Assembly: GCA_045536915.1 (NCBI GenBank) | Contig: JAZSOL010000041.1 | Location: forward strand, 17,222-81,221 | Length of the DNA: 64,000 nt | Direction: 5' to 3' | Origin: RGIG1828 sp045536915 | Lineage (GTDB): Bacteria > Bacillota > Clostridia > UMGS1810 | Notes under the pieces: generated by a model | Database searches by the model: none | Told to the model about the DNA's origin: nothing | The model's input: only the letters and a program-made list of their open reading frames with translations | Shown here: piece by piece, positions 35,575-43,085 of the stretch | Layout of the letters: the number at the start of each line of letters is the position of its first letter | How positions within the stretch are numbered: the first letter of the stretch is position 1 | Made by a program: the position numbers and the translations under genes

Positions 35575-35973
35575 TTAAACAAGTGCAGCCAATATGCCGT
35601 TAATAAAAACAGGCGAATCATCATCACTGTATTTTTTTGTGAGTTCAACAGCTTCGTTTATTGAAACCTGATAAGGTATATCGGAAAAATAAACTATTTC
35701 ACACACAGCCAGACGAAGTATTGCAAGATTGATTTTTGAAATTCTGTTTATCGTCCATCCCTGAAGTGCACCCGAAATTTTTTCATCAATAGCATTTAAA
35801 TTTTCAAAGCACTTAAATGTCACGTCTTTATAGTAATTTTTGTCGTTGTCGCTTTCCAGTCCGTCGTCGTTGTTTTCACAATAAGATATTATATCCACAT
35901 GTGTTTCATTATCGTGAAACGGGATTTCGAAAATTGTTTTGAAAGCGGCTTCTCTAGCGGATTTTCTGCTCAT
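35575..35973 (-). CDS. nusB: transcription antitermination factor NusB
   Basis: A 132-residue all-helical protein beginning SRKSAREAAFKTIFEI and ending with the conserved RLAVCEIVYFSDIPYQVSINEAVELTKKYS...FINGILA. NusB joins NusE in rRNA antitermination complexes. It heads the nusB-xseA-xseB-ispA-dxs-tlyA run, behind asp23. Confidence 0.94.
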   Translation of the reverse strand: MSRKSAREAAFKTIFEIPFHDNETHVDIISYCENNDDGLESDNDKNYYKDVTFKCFENLNAIDEKISGALQGWTINRISKINLAILRLAVCEIVYFSDIPYQVSINEAVELTKKYSDDDSPVFINGILAALV

Positions 35974-36002
35974 ATTATCCTCCGTAAGTTATATGATGTT
36001 GT

Positions 36003-36395
36003 TTAATCTTCGTTACTTTTATTAATTTCAACTTTTTCAGCATCAAAATTAATTCCGGCAACGTGTATGTTAACTTTTACAACTGTTAGTCCGGACATTG
36101 ATTCAACAGCTTTCTTAACATTTTCCTGAACTTCCCATGCGATTTCAGGGATGCGGACACCGTATTCCATAATGAGGCTTATGTCAATGATGGCTTCATC
36201 CTCGTTTTTTGATACCTTAATACCCTTGTTCACTGATTTTTTGCTGATTTTAGAAACAATATCATCAGTGATACTTGATGCAAGATCATACACACCTTTG
36301 GTTTCCGAAACAGCAACGGAAGCGATTGTAGCTATTACCTCATCGGAGATATTGATTGAACCGCCGATTTCAATATTGTTATTTATATTTTCCAT
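36003..36395 (-). CDS. Asp23/Gls24 family envelope stress protein
   Basis: A 130-residue cytoplasmic protein of the Asp23 (YqhY-like) family: GGSINISDEVIATIASVAVSETKGVYDLA and DISLIMEYGVRIPEIAWEVQENVKKAVESMSGLTV. YqhY-type members sit next to nusB or accBC and affect acetyl-CoA carboxylase and envelope stress. It has its own promoter (36447-36475) inside the end of spoIIIAH. Confidence 0.9.
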   Translation of the reverse strand: MENINNNIEIGGSINISDEVIATIASVAVSETKGVYDLASSITDDIVSKISKKSVNKGIKVSKNEDEAIIDISLIMEYGVRIPEIAWEVQENVKKAVESMSGLTVVKVNIHVAGINFDAEKVEINKSNED

Positions 36396-36446
36396 AATCT
36401 TTATCCTCCCTGATATTTAGAATAAACATTTTGCTTATGTTATCTT

Positions 36447-36475
36447 ATTATAACACAAAATTTATTCAACTTCAA
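36447..36475 (-). promoter_or_regulatory. sigma-A type promoter of the asp23-nusB-...-tlyA operon
   Basis: Minus strand: TTGAAG (36475-36470), 17-base spacer, TATAAT (36452-36447); 52 bases before the asp23 start. Confidence 0.6.
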
Positions 36476-36995
36476 CTATTTTTATATTATTATTTCCGGT
36501 TTGTTCAAAAACTATATCATTTATTTTGGCAATATCTGTTTCTTCAAGCAATTTTACAACCGTTACCGTAACCGAATCGTCTGATATAAAAACAACATTA
36601 TCATCATATCCTTTTGCAGAAAGAAGGGTTTCAATTTTCTTTTCGCTGTCCATATAAGATGCCATTTTAAGAATTTGCGATTCGGCATCCTGCCTGAATT
36701 TTTCGGAAGTTGATTCATTTTCAAGCGTTTCTTTAATTATTTCGATGGCTTTGCTTCTGATTATTTCTCTGTCGTTTCGGGCTTGAATTAAAAAGTCTTT
36801 TTGAGAAGTTACCATAACCGCTTCACCCGGTCTTGCATCTTTATTTTCCGCAGAATCGGAGTTTGAAACGGTGGTTGGTATGCTTTCATCCGAAAAATTT
36901 TCTTCGCTACTTTTTAAGAGTAATCCGGTAATTGTTAGTATGGCAATGATAATAATTATTGAAGCAATATGTTTTCTTTTTACAATCATAAACAT
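36462..36995 (-). CDS. spoIIIAH: stage III sporulation protein AH
   Basis: A 177-residue bitopic protein: one N-terminal helix (residues ~9-28), a linker, and a C-terminal YscJ/FliF-like ring-building domain (residues ~85-177, with AESQILKMASYMDSEKKIETLLSAKGY). In the mother cell SpoIIIAH pairs with forespore SpoIIQ to build the channel across the septal membranes. ATG 36995 follows GGAGG and is adjacent to the spoIIIAG stop. Positioned last in the operon, as usual. Confidence 0.93.
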   Translation of the reverse strand: MFMIVKRKHIASIIIIIAILTITGLLLKSSEENFSDESIPTTVSNSDSAENKDARPGEAVMVTSQKDFLIQARNDREIIRSKAIEIIKETLENESTSEKFRQDAESQILKMASYMDSEKKIETLLSAKGYDDNVVFISDDSVTVTVVKLLEETDIAKINDIVFEQTGNNNIKIVEVE

Positions 36996-37523
36996 TTAAT
37001 TTCCTCCTGCATCCATTTTTAATATATTAACTTTATGTATTGGTATTCCAAGCAATTCAGACACTGCATTTTTTATTTCGTTTTTTATTTTTTCATTACC
37101 GCCTCCCTGAGCAACTATCATCACACCTTCAATTCCGGCGCTTATTTCTTTTGCTATAAACGGCAAAGTTTCGCCTTGTGAATTGCTTTGAGTTGTTTTT
37201 AGTGTTGTATTATTTTTGTCTGTGAACGGTATTTTTTCGGATGATGTACTGTATTTAATCAAAACACGTGTCTCCCCCACTCCGTCTGCAAGCGATAAGA
37301 TGTTTTCAAGTTCCTTTTCGAGTTCGGATGTTTCCCCGGATGTTTCCCCGGATTTTTCGGACTTTGGATAATCAACAAATTCCTTTTCGGCAAAATCATT
37401 ATGTGATTTGGATTTCTTGTTTGAACCTGTTATAAGCAGTATGCCAACAATTAACAATATTATCAAATACACAAATATTTTTTTGTCGGAGAACAATTTG
37501 AAAATTTTACTTGAATTATTCAT
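36996..37523 (-). CDS. spoIIIAG: stage III sporulation protein AG
   Basis: A 175-residue protein with an N-terminal membrane helix (VYLIILLIVGILLIT), a disordered linker with the duplicated SGET unit, and a C-terminal ring domain (ISAGIEGVMIVAQGGGNEKIKNEIKNAVSELLGIPIHKVNIL) that forms a large multimeric ring in the SpoIIIA-SpoIIQ channel. A 12-bp tandem repeat (37326-37349) encodes the SGET duplication. Overlaps spoIIIAF by 8 bases. Confidence 0.93.
   Translation of the reverse strand: MNNSSKIFKLFSDKKIFVYLIILLIVGILLITGSNKKSKSHNDFAEKEFVDYPKSEKSGETSGETSELEKELENILSLADGVGETRVLIKYSTSSEKIPFTDKNNTTLKTTQSNSQGETLPFIAKEISAGIEGVMIVAQGGGNEKIKNEIKNAVSELLGIPIHKVNILKMDAGGN
37326..37349. repeat. 12-bp tandem repeat within spoIIIAG
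   Basis: GGATGTTTCCCC occurs twice in tandem, in frame, encoding the repeated SGET tetrapeptide in the linker of SpoIIIAG. It would be expected to vary in copy number by slippage without shifting frame. Confidence 0.85.
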
Positions 37524-37956
37524 AAATACTCACACTCACCTCATCTTCCGGCGTACAATATTTCTCTTTAATAAATTTTTCAACGTTATCTGTATTTGAA
37601 TTTTCTGATGTACAGTGAATAATAATCTTTAAAGTATCCCAGTCTGTAGTAACCGTTACAAAACATTCATCATATCCGTTTACGGCAATATCGTCATTGA
37701 TTTTCTTTTCAAGATTTCTGCAAAATACAGATTCAGCAGTTGAATCTGAAAAATCGGTATGAGTTGCTGTTGGTATTTCACGAAATAAAAATTCAGGCAA
37801 TGACAATATCGGCGAAAATAAAACCGAAATTATTATAATACTCGCTATGCTTGTATAGAATTTAACGAGCTTTGTGTTGCTCAAAAGCAAATTACTCACC
37901 TGAAGAACAACAGATGTAATTATTACAGAAAGTATGTATTTTTTAAATTCATTCAT
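37516..37956 (-). CDS. spoIIIAF: stage III sporulation protein AF
   Basis: A 146-residue protein with two N-terminal hydrophobic helices (residues ~8-27 and ~33-52) followed by a soluble domain with a small ferredoxin-like fold (FVTVTTDWDTLKIIIHC), as in SpoIIIAF. It is a membrane component of the feeding-tube channel of the mother cell. It lies between spoIIIAE and spoIIIAG with short gaps or overlaps. Confidence 0.9.
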   Translation of the reverse strand: MNEFKKYILSVIITSVVLQVSNLLLSNTKLVKFYTSIASIIIISVLFSPILSLPEFLFREIPTATHTDFSDSTAESVFCRNLEKKINDDIAVNGYDECFVTVTTDWDTLKIIIHCTSENSNTDNVEKFIKEKYCTPEDEVSVSIYE

Positions 37957-37958
37957 TT

Positions 37959-39029
37959 TTACGTTCCTATGGAAATTATAATTGTTATAATTAATATAAA
38001 TATTACCGTGATAACCAAAAAAATTCCGAGCATCATTTCAAGCACATCCGACACACATTCCAATGTTTTTGATGCACCGTCCGGTGAAACCAAAATCAAT
38101 ATTGAGGCTGTGATTTTAAAGGAAAGTACATATAAAGCAGTTTTAATTATCGGATAAAAACATATTGCCGTAATGGATGAAAAGCCCGCAATCCCAATGC
38201 TGTTTTTTAAAATCACTGAAGAATTTATCATACTGTTAACAGCTTCAGAAAGACATGCACCTACCACAGGCACAAAATTTGATACGGCGTATTTGGCAGT
38301 TCTGAGCGCAAGACTGTCTGACGTGATGCCGGAAAGTCCTGTGAAAGTCAGAATTCCGGCAAAAACAGTCAGCGAAAAACCGATAACATATTTTATTGTT
38401 TTATTAATCAGAGCTATAAAACGGCTAATGTTGACTGCGTTTGTTAATCCGTCAATCACACTTAGTATTCCACAGCTATATAGCAACGGCATTATTAAAT
38501 CATTTATCCCCTTGCTTAAAAACACAGACACCGTTGTGAAGTTTATTTGCATTGTTGCGGCAGTGGAAACATATCCTCCGCTCGCAAGTGTGCCGCACAA
38601 AACAGGAAAAGATACGCACATAAAATCCGTAAGGTCTTTAACCCCTTTGCAACACTCCTTTGAAACATCTCTGAAAAAAACAATAATAAACACAGCACTT
38701 GCACAATAACAACAAAATTCGGCAATTTTAGTTATTTCACCATTTCCGGAAATCGAAATAAGAACAGATGATATTAACTGAATCGCCATCAGCACTGCAA
38801 AAATACGCAGGCATGATTTATAATCCGACATTAATTCATCACCATAAGCTTCGTGTGCATTATTGAAAAAATCCAACATACTGCCTGTCTCCGTTTTTTG
38901 GTTTTTTAAGTATTGCGAAATTTCTTCGTTTGATTTATTGTGTATGTTTGAATCGGTTGCACAAACACATATGGGTAATAGTATAACGGCGGAAAAACAT
39001 ATGATTAAAAATAGCAATATTTTCTTCAT
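37959..39029 (-). CDS. spoIIIAE: stage III sporulation protein AE
   Basis: A 356-residue polytopic membrane protein with an N-terminal signal-like segment and about seven or eight hydrophobic helices; the segments FVPVVGACLSEAVNSM and YPIIKTALYVLSFKI match the family. It is the largest membrane subunit of the SpoIIIA complex. The 4-base overlap with spoIIIAD indicates coupling. Confidence 0.93.
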   Translation of the reverse strand: MKKILLFLIICFSAVILLPICVCATDSNIHNKSNEEISQYLKNQKTETGSMLDFFNNAHEAYGDELMSDYKSCLRIFAVLMAIQLISSVLISISGNGEITKIAEFCCYCASAVFIIVFFRDVSKECCKGVKDLTDFMCVSFPVLCGTLASGGYVSTAATMQINFTTVSVFLSKGINDLIMPLLYSCGILSVIDGLTNAVNISRFIALINKTIKYVIGFSLTVFAGILTFTGLSGITSDSLALRTAKYAVSNFVPVVGACLSEAVNSMINSSVILKNSIGIAGFSSITAICFYPIIKTALYVLSFKITASILILVSPDGASKTLECVSDVLEMMLGIFLVITVIFILIITIIISIGT

Positions 39030-39418
39030 AATTCTTGTACCATAACTACGATTGTTTTAATGAAGCGGATAAATATTGGTGAAATCTGATACATCATAAT
39101 TATTTTGGTTGCAAAATATATTTGAGTTGATAAGTAATTTTCACCCGCATCGGAGCATAATTGCGCCGAAAACTCACCGATTAATGCTATAATTACAATT
39201 TTAATTATAGTTGAAAAATATGTTTCAAGTCCGGATGTCATCCTGGTAATACTGTTTAAAATAACAATGAGTTCGTTAACATAAGGCAAAACCATATATA
39301 TTGCCAGAAGGCCTGTGCCAAGTGCAATAAAAGGTACGAATGCAGCATTGAAGTTTTTTATGAACAAAGTTATAAGCATTGCGCATATTACAACAGAAAC
39401 AATTTTTAAAATTAACAT
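39026..39418 (-). CDS. spoIIIAD: stage III sporulation protein AD
   Basis: A 130-residue hydrophobic protein of the SpoIIIAC/AD family with four helices; the C-terminal IALIGEFSAQLCSDAGENYLSTQIYFATKIIMMY contains the family signature EFSAQ-C-D-AGE. It overlaps spoIIIAC by one base and spoIIIAE by four. Confidence 0.93.
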   Translation of the reverse strand: MLILKIVSVVICAMLITLFIKNFNAAFVPFIALGTGLLAIYMVLPYVNELIVILNSITRMTSGLETYFSTIIKIVIIALIGEFSAQLCSDAGENYLSTQIYFATKIIMMYQISPIFIRFIKTIVVMVQEL

Positions 39419-39612
39419 TATAGCTCAAATAATGACTTTACAGTTTCAAACAGTTCACTTATCTGATTGACTATCATAACCATAACAACTATGAGTCCGG
39501 CAATTGTAACCATGAGTGCCTGTTCGTCACGACCGGACTGAACCAGAAGACGGTAAATAATTGCAACCACTATCCCTATAGCGGCAATTTTAAATATAAA
39601 TTCAACTTCCAT
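39418..39612 (-). CDS. spoIIIAC: stage III sporulation protein AC
   Basis: A 64-residue protein with two membrane helices, starting MEVEFIFKIAAIGIVVAIIYRLLVQSGRDEQA, the SpoIIIAC signature (GRDE). It pairs with SpoIIIAD in the mother-cell membrane. Length equals that of known orthologues. Confidence 0.93.
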   Translation of the reverse strand: MEVEFIFKIAAIGIVVAIIYRLLVQSGRDEQALMVTIAGLIVVMVMIVNQISELFETVKSLFEL

Positions 39613-39624
39613 ATGTATACCTCT

Positions 39625-40170
39625 TTACCAAAATATTATTGCAACAAGAACTCCGGCATATACACCTATTTTGCCGCTGTGTTCCCCTATCCGCTTGTAA
39701 TTTTCTGTTGCAGCTTCAAACTGCCTGGTAATCAACAACCGGAAATTTGATATGTTATTCATTTGGGTGTCTATATCTCCGCATCCGAGTATATTTCCGA
39801 ATTTTTTTAGTGTAACAATATCAGACCTTATATAATATGAATAGTTTTTTATCGATTCAACTGCATCTGCCCATATTGAAGAAAGCTGTTCACCGTCTGA
39901 TTTTTTCAGCTTGTCCAGAAAAACATTGAAAATGTGTTTGTTTAAATCTTCTGAAACAGGAATTGTTTTGAGAATCACTTTTTCTATATCATTTTGCATA
40001 TATCTTATTTCATTTTCTATTACGCAAAGACACGAATTCATATTTTCAAGCAGCTTGATTCTTTTTGAATAACCATACCTAATCGCAAATCCGCAGACAC
40101 CGCACGAAAATATTACTATAATTGCACCTGCAAGTTTAATCAACAATACCACCATCCAATATTTTCTCAA
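39625..40170 (-). CDS. spoIIIAB: stage III sporulation protein AB
   Basis: A protein of about 172-181 residues: an N-terminal helix (LAGAIIVIFSCGVCGFAI), a long helical region resembling GspF-type domains (ENMNSCLCVIENEIRY) and a C-terminal helix (GKIGVYAGVLVAIIFW). The longest frame starts at TTG 40170 and overlaps spoIIIAA by 35 bases; TTG 40146 or 40143, just inside the spoIIIAA end, would give the usual ~172 residues starting L-L-I-K-L-A-G, which is more family-like. Confidence 0.88.
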   Translation of the reverse strand: MRKYWMVVLLIKLAGAIIVIFSCGVCGFAIRYGYSKRIKLLENMNSCLCVIENEIRYMQNDIEKVILKTIPVSEDLNKHIFNVFLDKLKKSDGEQLSSIWADAVESIKNYSYYIRSDIVTLKKFGNILGCGDIDTQMNNISNFRLLITRQFEAATENYKRIGEHSGKIGVYAGVLVAIIFW

Positions 40171-41068
40171 TTGTTCCCGGCCCGTGACGACAGCTCAAAA
40201 CAATTATTTTTCGGAATATATCCACAGAATTTTTCAAGGCGATTTCATTATTTGATTCATCAAAACCATGTGTACTTGTTATTATTGAACAACCGGAGGC
40301 AATTGCATATTTTGCGGCCGCAATATCATCGGAACTTGCCAGCTCATCAGTAATAATAACATCAGGCGACATACTCCGTACAGCCATTGGTATTGCTACG
40401 GATTTAGAAATGTTGTATATTGCAGGAATACATATTCTGTTTTCCTGCAATGAATCATCGTATTTTTGAGGAACAAGTTCCCCTCTTTCGTCAACTCCAA
40501 CACATTTTATGATTTTGTTTGTGCATTTTATATCTGATAATTTATAAATTATTTCTCTTAGCATTGTTGTTTTGCCGCAACCGGGAGGAGATATTATAAG
40601 AGTGTTGTGTATGTGATTATCATAAATGTCGTTGAAAACAAGATCGGCGGCGCCGGGTATGCGATGAGCTATTCTGAAATTTATGAAATTTATGTTTTTG
40701 ATGCTAACTGCCTGTCCGTTATTCACAACGCAATCGCCGGCAATTCCCACTCTGTGACCGCCCGGTATTGTGAGAAAACCTTCGCTTATAAATCTGTTGT
40801 ATGCATATGATGAGGACTTGGTCAATAATTCGATGCATCTGTTGATATCATCTTCGGTTATCCTGTATGCATAGTCCAAATTATCGGTCAAACCAACATT
40901 TCCGGCATATTTTCTTATTCCTGAATACTCAATTATAATTGCACTTCCCATACACATCCTGATTTCTGAAACAGAATTATATATAGTGTACTCGGTTTTG
41001 TTAAGTATTGTTCTTACATTTCTCGGAAGAAAAACCCCGATTTGTAAATCAAAAATTCTCTTGTCCAT
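40136..41068 (-). CDS. spoIIIAA: stage III sporulation protein AA (ATPase)
   Basis: A 310-residue cytoplasmic ATPase related to type II/III secretion ATPases. Walker A is SPPGCGKTT (residue ~165), Walker B in VIITDELAS; EISEIRM-like VSEIRMCMGSA and TIPGGHRVGIAG precede. It likely powers or assembles the SpoIIIA channel. ATG 41068 is chosen because AGGAG lies 8 bases upstream (the longer frame starts at GTG 41077 within that site). It is the first gene of the operon and is divergent from sigH. Confidence 0.95.
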   Translation of the reverse strand: MDKRIFDLQIGVFLPRNVRTILNKTEYTIYNSVSEIRMCMGSAIIIEYSGIRKYAGNVGLTDNLDYAYRITEDDINRCIELLTKSSSYAYNRFISEGFLTIPGGHRVGIAGDCVVNNGQAVSIKNINFINFRIAHRIPGAADLVFNDIYDNHIHNTLIISPPGCGKTTMLREIIYKLSDIKCTNKIIKCVGVDERGELVPQKYDDSLQENRICIPAIYNISKSVAIPMAVRSMSPDVIITDELASSDDIAAAKYAIASGCSIITSTHGFDESNNEIALKNSVDIFRKIIVLSCRHGPGTIEKILDGGIVD

Positions 41069-41115
41069 AAAAATCACTCCTGTTTAAATATATTTACATT
41101 TAAAAAAATTAGAAC

Positions 41116-41143
41116 TTAATATGCTTGACAAATACAAATAATC
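41116..41143 (-). promoter_or_regulatory. possible sigma-E promoter of the spoIIIA operon
   Basis: Minus strand: GATTATT (41143-41137), 13-base spacer, CATATTAA (41123-41116); the sigma-E consensus is about KMATATT-N14-CATACAMT. The match is partial. The operon is sigma-E controlled in Bacillus, so a sigma-E site is expected here. It overlaps the divergent sigH promoter. Confidence 0.3.
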
Positions 41144-41153
41144 CGTTTAAAAT
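41125..41153 (+). promoter_or_regulatory. sigma-A type promoter of sigH
   Basis: TTGACA at 41125-41130, 17-base spacer, TAAAAT at 41148-41153, 30 bases before the ATG. Confidence 0.65.
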
Positions 41154-41182
41154 AATATTATCTATTTTTCGAGGGTGTTATT

Positions 41183-41824
41183 ATGGATAAAGAAAATGCA
41201 ATAAATGTTGATTATTCAATATATAGTGATGAAGAATTGATATGTTTAACTAAATCCGGGGACGGATATGCTACAGAATATTTGCTTGGTAAATACAGAA
41301 ATTTTGTCAGAAGTCGTTCAAGAACATATTTTTTAATCGGTGCCGACCGCGAAGATATAATTCAGGAAGGAATGATCGGGCTCTACAAAGCTATCCGTGA
41401 TTTTAAGCCAAACACTAACGCAAGTTTTAAATCATTTGCAGAACTTTGCATAACCAGACAAATTATAACAGCAATAAAAACTGCAACCCGTCAGAAACAC
41501 ATTCCGCTTAATTCCTATATTTCGCTGAGCAGCCCTGCTTATGATGATGAAAACGACAGGCTTTTACTTGATACTGTTGTTGAACGAAAAAAAATGAATC
41601 CTGAAGAAATAATGATAAGCAAGGAACGCTTTAATCTGATTGAAGAAAAAATTTCAAAAATATTAAGCAAGCTTGAGTGGATTGTTCTTTCTCAATATCT
41701 TGAAGGTAAAAGCTATACGGAAATTGCAGCTCATATCGGAAAAAGTGAAAAATCCATAGATAATGCGTTGCAAAGAATTAAAAAGAAGATTGAGAAACAC
41801 ATCGTGAATGATCAGGAATTTTAA
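41183..41824 (+). CDS. sigH: RNA polymerase sporulation sigma factor SigH
   Basis: A 213-residue sigma-70 family protein: region 2 with YLLGKYRNFVRSRSRTYFLIGADREDIIQEGMIGLYKAIRDF and the C-terminal region 4 helix-turn-helix (LEGKSYTEIAAHIGKSEKSIDNALQRIKKKI). The region 2 sequence, GLYKAIRDF and the following FAELCITRQIITAIK closely fit SigH (Spo0H), which switches on early sporulation genes. ATG 41183 follows GAGGGTG. It is divergent from spoIIIAA. Confidence 0.92.
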   Translation: MDKENAINVDYSIYSDEELICLTKSGDGYATEYLLGKYRNFVRSRSRTYFLIGADREDIIQEGMIGLYKAIRDFKPNTNASFKSFAELCITRQIITAIKTATRQKHIPLNSYISLSSPAYDDENDRLLLDTVVERKKMNPEEIMISKERFNLIEEKISKILSKLEWIVLSQYLEGKSYTEIAAHIGKSEKSIDNALQRIKKKIEKHIVNDQEF

Positions 41825-41894
41825 TTTCATAGCGTTTTGTGATAATTGCACAAAATAACTGTTGTTTTTTTGACATATTCGTCATATTAACTCT

Positions 41895-41923
41895 TGATTT
41901 ATTTTTGGAAAAGTGATATTATA
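41895..41923 (+). promoter_or_regulatory. promoter of the candidate small RNA
   Basis: TTGATT at 41895-41900, 17-base spacer, TATTAT at 41918-41923. A start near 41930 leads to an ~88-base transcript ending at the terminator at 41983. Confidence 0.5.
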
Positions 41924-41929
41924 TAACCA

Positions 41930-42017
41930 TACCACAACAAACAAACTTTTTTTCATTTTCCCTCCTTATTATAAGGAAAAAAGAAACAGATGGCATGCCG
42001 GCCATCTGTTTTCTTTT
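41930..42017 (+). ncRNA. candidate small RNA with anti-Shine-Dalgarno motif
   Basis: This gene-free gap (41825-42189) holds a promoter-like pair, an unstructured U-rich stretch with TTTTCCCTCCTT at 41953-41966, a small hairpin (TCCTTA/TAAGGA, 3-base loop) and a strong terminator. CCCTCCTT is complementary to AAGGAGG ribosome-binding sites, as in C-rich Firmicutes regulatory RNAs. No open frame of note lies within. The rest of the gap (42018-42116) is featureless and AT-rich. The terminator is firm; the transcript is inferred. Confidence 0.5.
41983..42017 (+). terminator. strong intrinsic terminator 160 bases after sigH
   Basis: AAACAGATGGC pairs with GCCATCTGTTT (11 bp, 6-base loop), followed by TCTTTTT. 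It could end both the small RNA and read-through from sigH. Confidence 0.9.
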
Positions 42018-42116
42018 TAAAAAAATACATGTCAAATTTGAAAAACGGAGAAAAAACGAGTAAATCGAAGAAAAACAGAGTTTGATAATATTAAATTAAA
42101 AATTTCAAAAAATGTG

Positions 42117-42145
42117 TTGACAAATTAAATGTTTTGTATTACAAT
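42117..42145 (+). promoter_or_regulatory. sigma-A type promoter of rplM-rpsI
   Basis: TTGACA at 42117-42122, 17-base spacer, TACAAT at 42140-42145. The leader to the ATG is about 38 bases and shows no obvious L13-type leader fold. Confidence 0.75.
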
Positions 42146-42189
42146 AGGCAAAGTTGATTAATAAAAGAAATAAACGGAGGTAAACTATT

Positions 42190-42627
42190 ATGAGTACTTT
42201 TATGGCAAAACCTGCCGAATTGGAAAGAAAATGGTACATTATCGATGCAGCTGATAAGTCGCTCGGTAGAGTTGCTGCTGCAGCAGCTTCCATTTTAAGA
42301 GGTAAAATCAAACCAACATTTACTCCTAACGTTGATTGCGGTGATTTCGTAATTATTCTCAATGCTGATAAGGTTGCTTTGACCGGTAAGAAGCTTGAAC
42401 AGAAATACTACAGATATCACACAGGTTATGTTGGCGGACTCAAAGAAATCAAATACAAACAGCTTATGGCTGAAAAACCTGAAAAAGCTATTATGCTTGC
42501 TGTTAAAGGTATGCTCCCCCACAACACAATCGGTGCTAACGCTTTGACAAGACTCAGAGTATATAAGGGTAGTGAACATAATCACGAAGCACAGAAACCG
42601 GAAGCATATACCGGTTTGATTAAATAA
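42190..42627 (+). CDS. rplM: 50S ribosomal protein L13
   Basis: A 145-residue protein with the L13 core KWYIIDAADKSLGRVAAAAASILRGK, CGDFVIILNADKVALTGKK, RYHTGYVGGLKEIKY and KGMLPHNTIGANALTRLRVY. ATG 42190 follows GGAGG; the family also often starts at the internal ATG 42202. It is followed by rpsI, and has its own promoter. In many Firmicutes this pair follows truA; here truA is 37 kb away. Confidence 0.97.
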   Translation: MSTFMAKPAELERKWYIIDAADKSLGRVAAAAASILRGKIKPTFTPNVDCGDFVIILNADKVALTGKKLEQKYYRYHTGYVGGLKEIKYKQLMAEKPEKAIMLAVKGMLPHNTIGANALTRLRVYKGSEHNHEAQKPEAYTGLIK

Positions 42628-42642
42628 GGGAGGTAAAATAAC

Positions 42643-43035
42643 ATGGCAAAAGAACAGTTTTACGGCACAGGTAGAAGAAAAAGCTCTGTTGCAAGAGTAA
42701 GAATCGTTCCCGGTACCGGTAAAATAACAATAAACGATAGAGATATCGATGACTTTTTCGGTCTTGAAACCTTAAAGGTTGTTGTTAGACAGCCGTTGGT
42801 TGCTACAGATACATTAGGCAAATACGATGTAATCGCTAAGGTTACAGGCGGTGGCTTCACAGGTCAGGCCGGTGCTATCAGACATGGTCTTTCAAGAGCT
42901 CTCCTCACAGTTGAAGAAGAATTCAGAGCTCCTCTTAAAGCTGCAGGTTTCTTAACAAGAGACCCCAGAATGAAAGAAAGAAAGAAATACGGTCTCAAAG
43001 CAGCTCGTCGTGCTCCTCAGTTTTCAAAGAGATAA
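42643..43035 (+). CDS. rpsI: 30S ribosomal protein S9
   Basis: A 130-residue protein with YGTGRRKSSVARVRIVPGTGKITINDRDID, GGGFTGQAGAIRHGLSRALL and the C-terminal tail RDPRMKERKKYGLKAARRAPQFSKR that reaches the ribosomal P site. It follows rplM by 15 bases behind GGGAGG and is closed by a strong terminator. Confidence 0.97.
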   Translation: MAKEQFYGTGRRKSSVARVRIVPGTGKITINDRDIDDFFGLETLKVVVRQPLVATDTLGKYDVIAKVTGGGFTGQAGAIRHGLSRALLTVEEEFRAPLKAAGFLTRDPRMKERKKYGLKAARRAPQFSKR

Positions 43036-43050
43036 TTATTATCTACTTCA

Positions 43051-43085
43051 AATCCCAGAAACAAGCCGTTTCTGGGATTTTCTTT
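43051..43085 (+). terminator. intrinsic terminator of rplM-rpsI
   Basis: AATCCCAGAAAC pairs perfectly with GTTTCTGGGATT (12 bp, 5-base loop), followed by TTCTTT. Confidence 0.9.

Noticed and set aside
42146..42189. L13-type ribosomal leader before rplM
   Set aside because: The leader is only about 38 bases and shows no stable fold.
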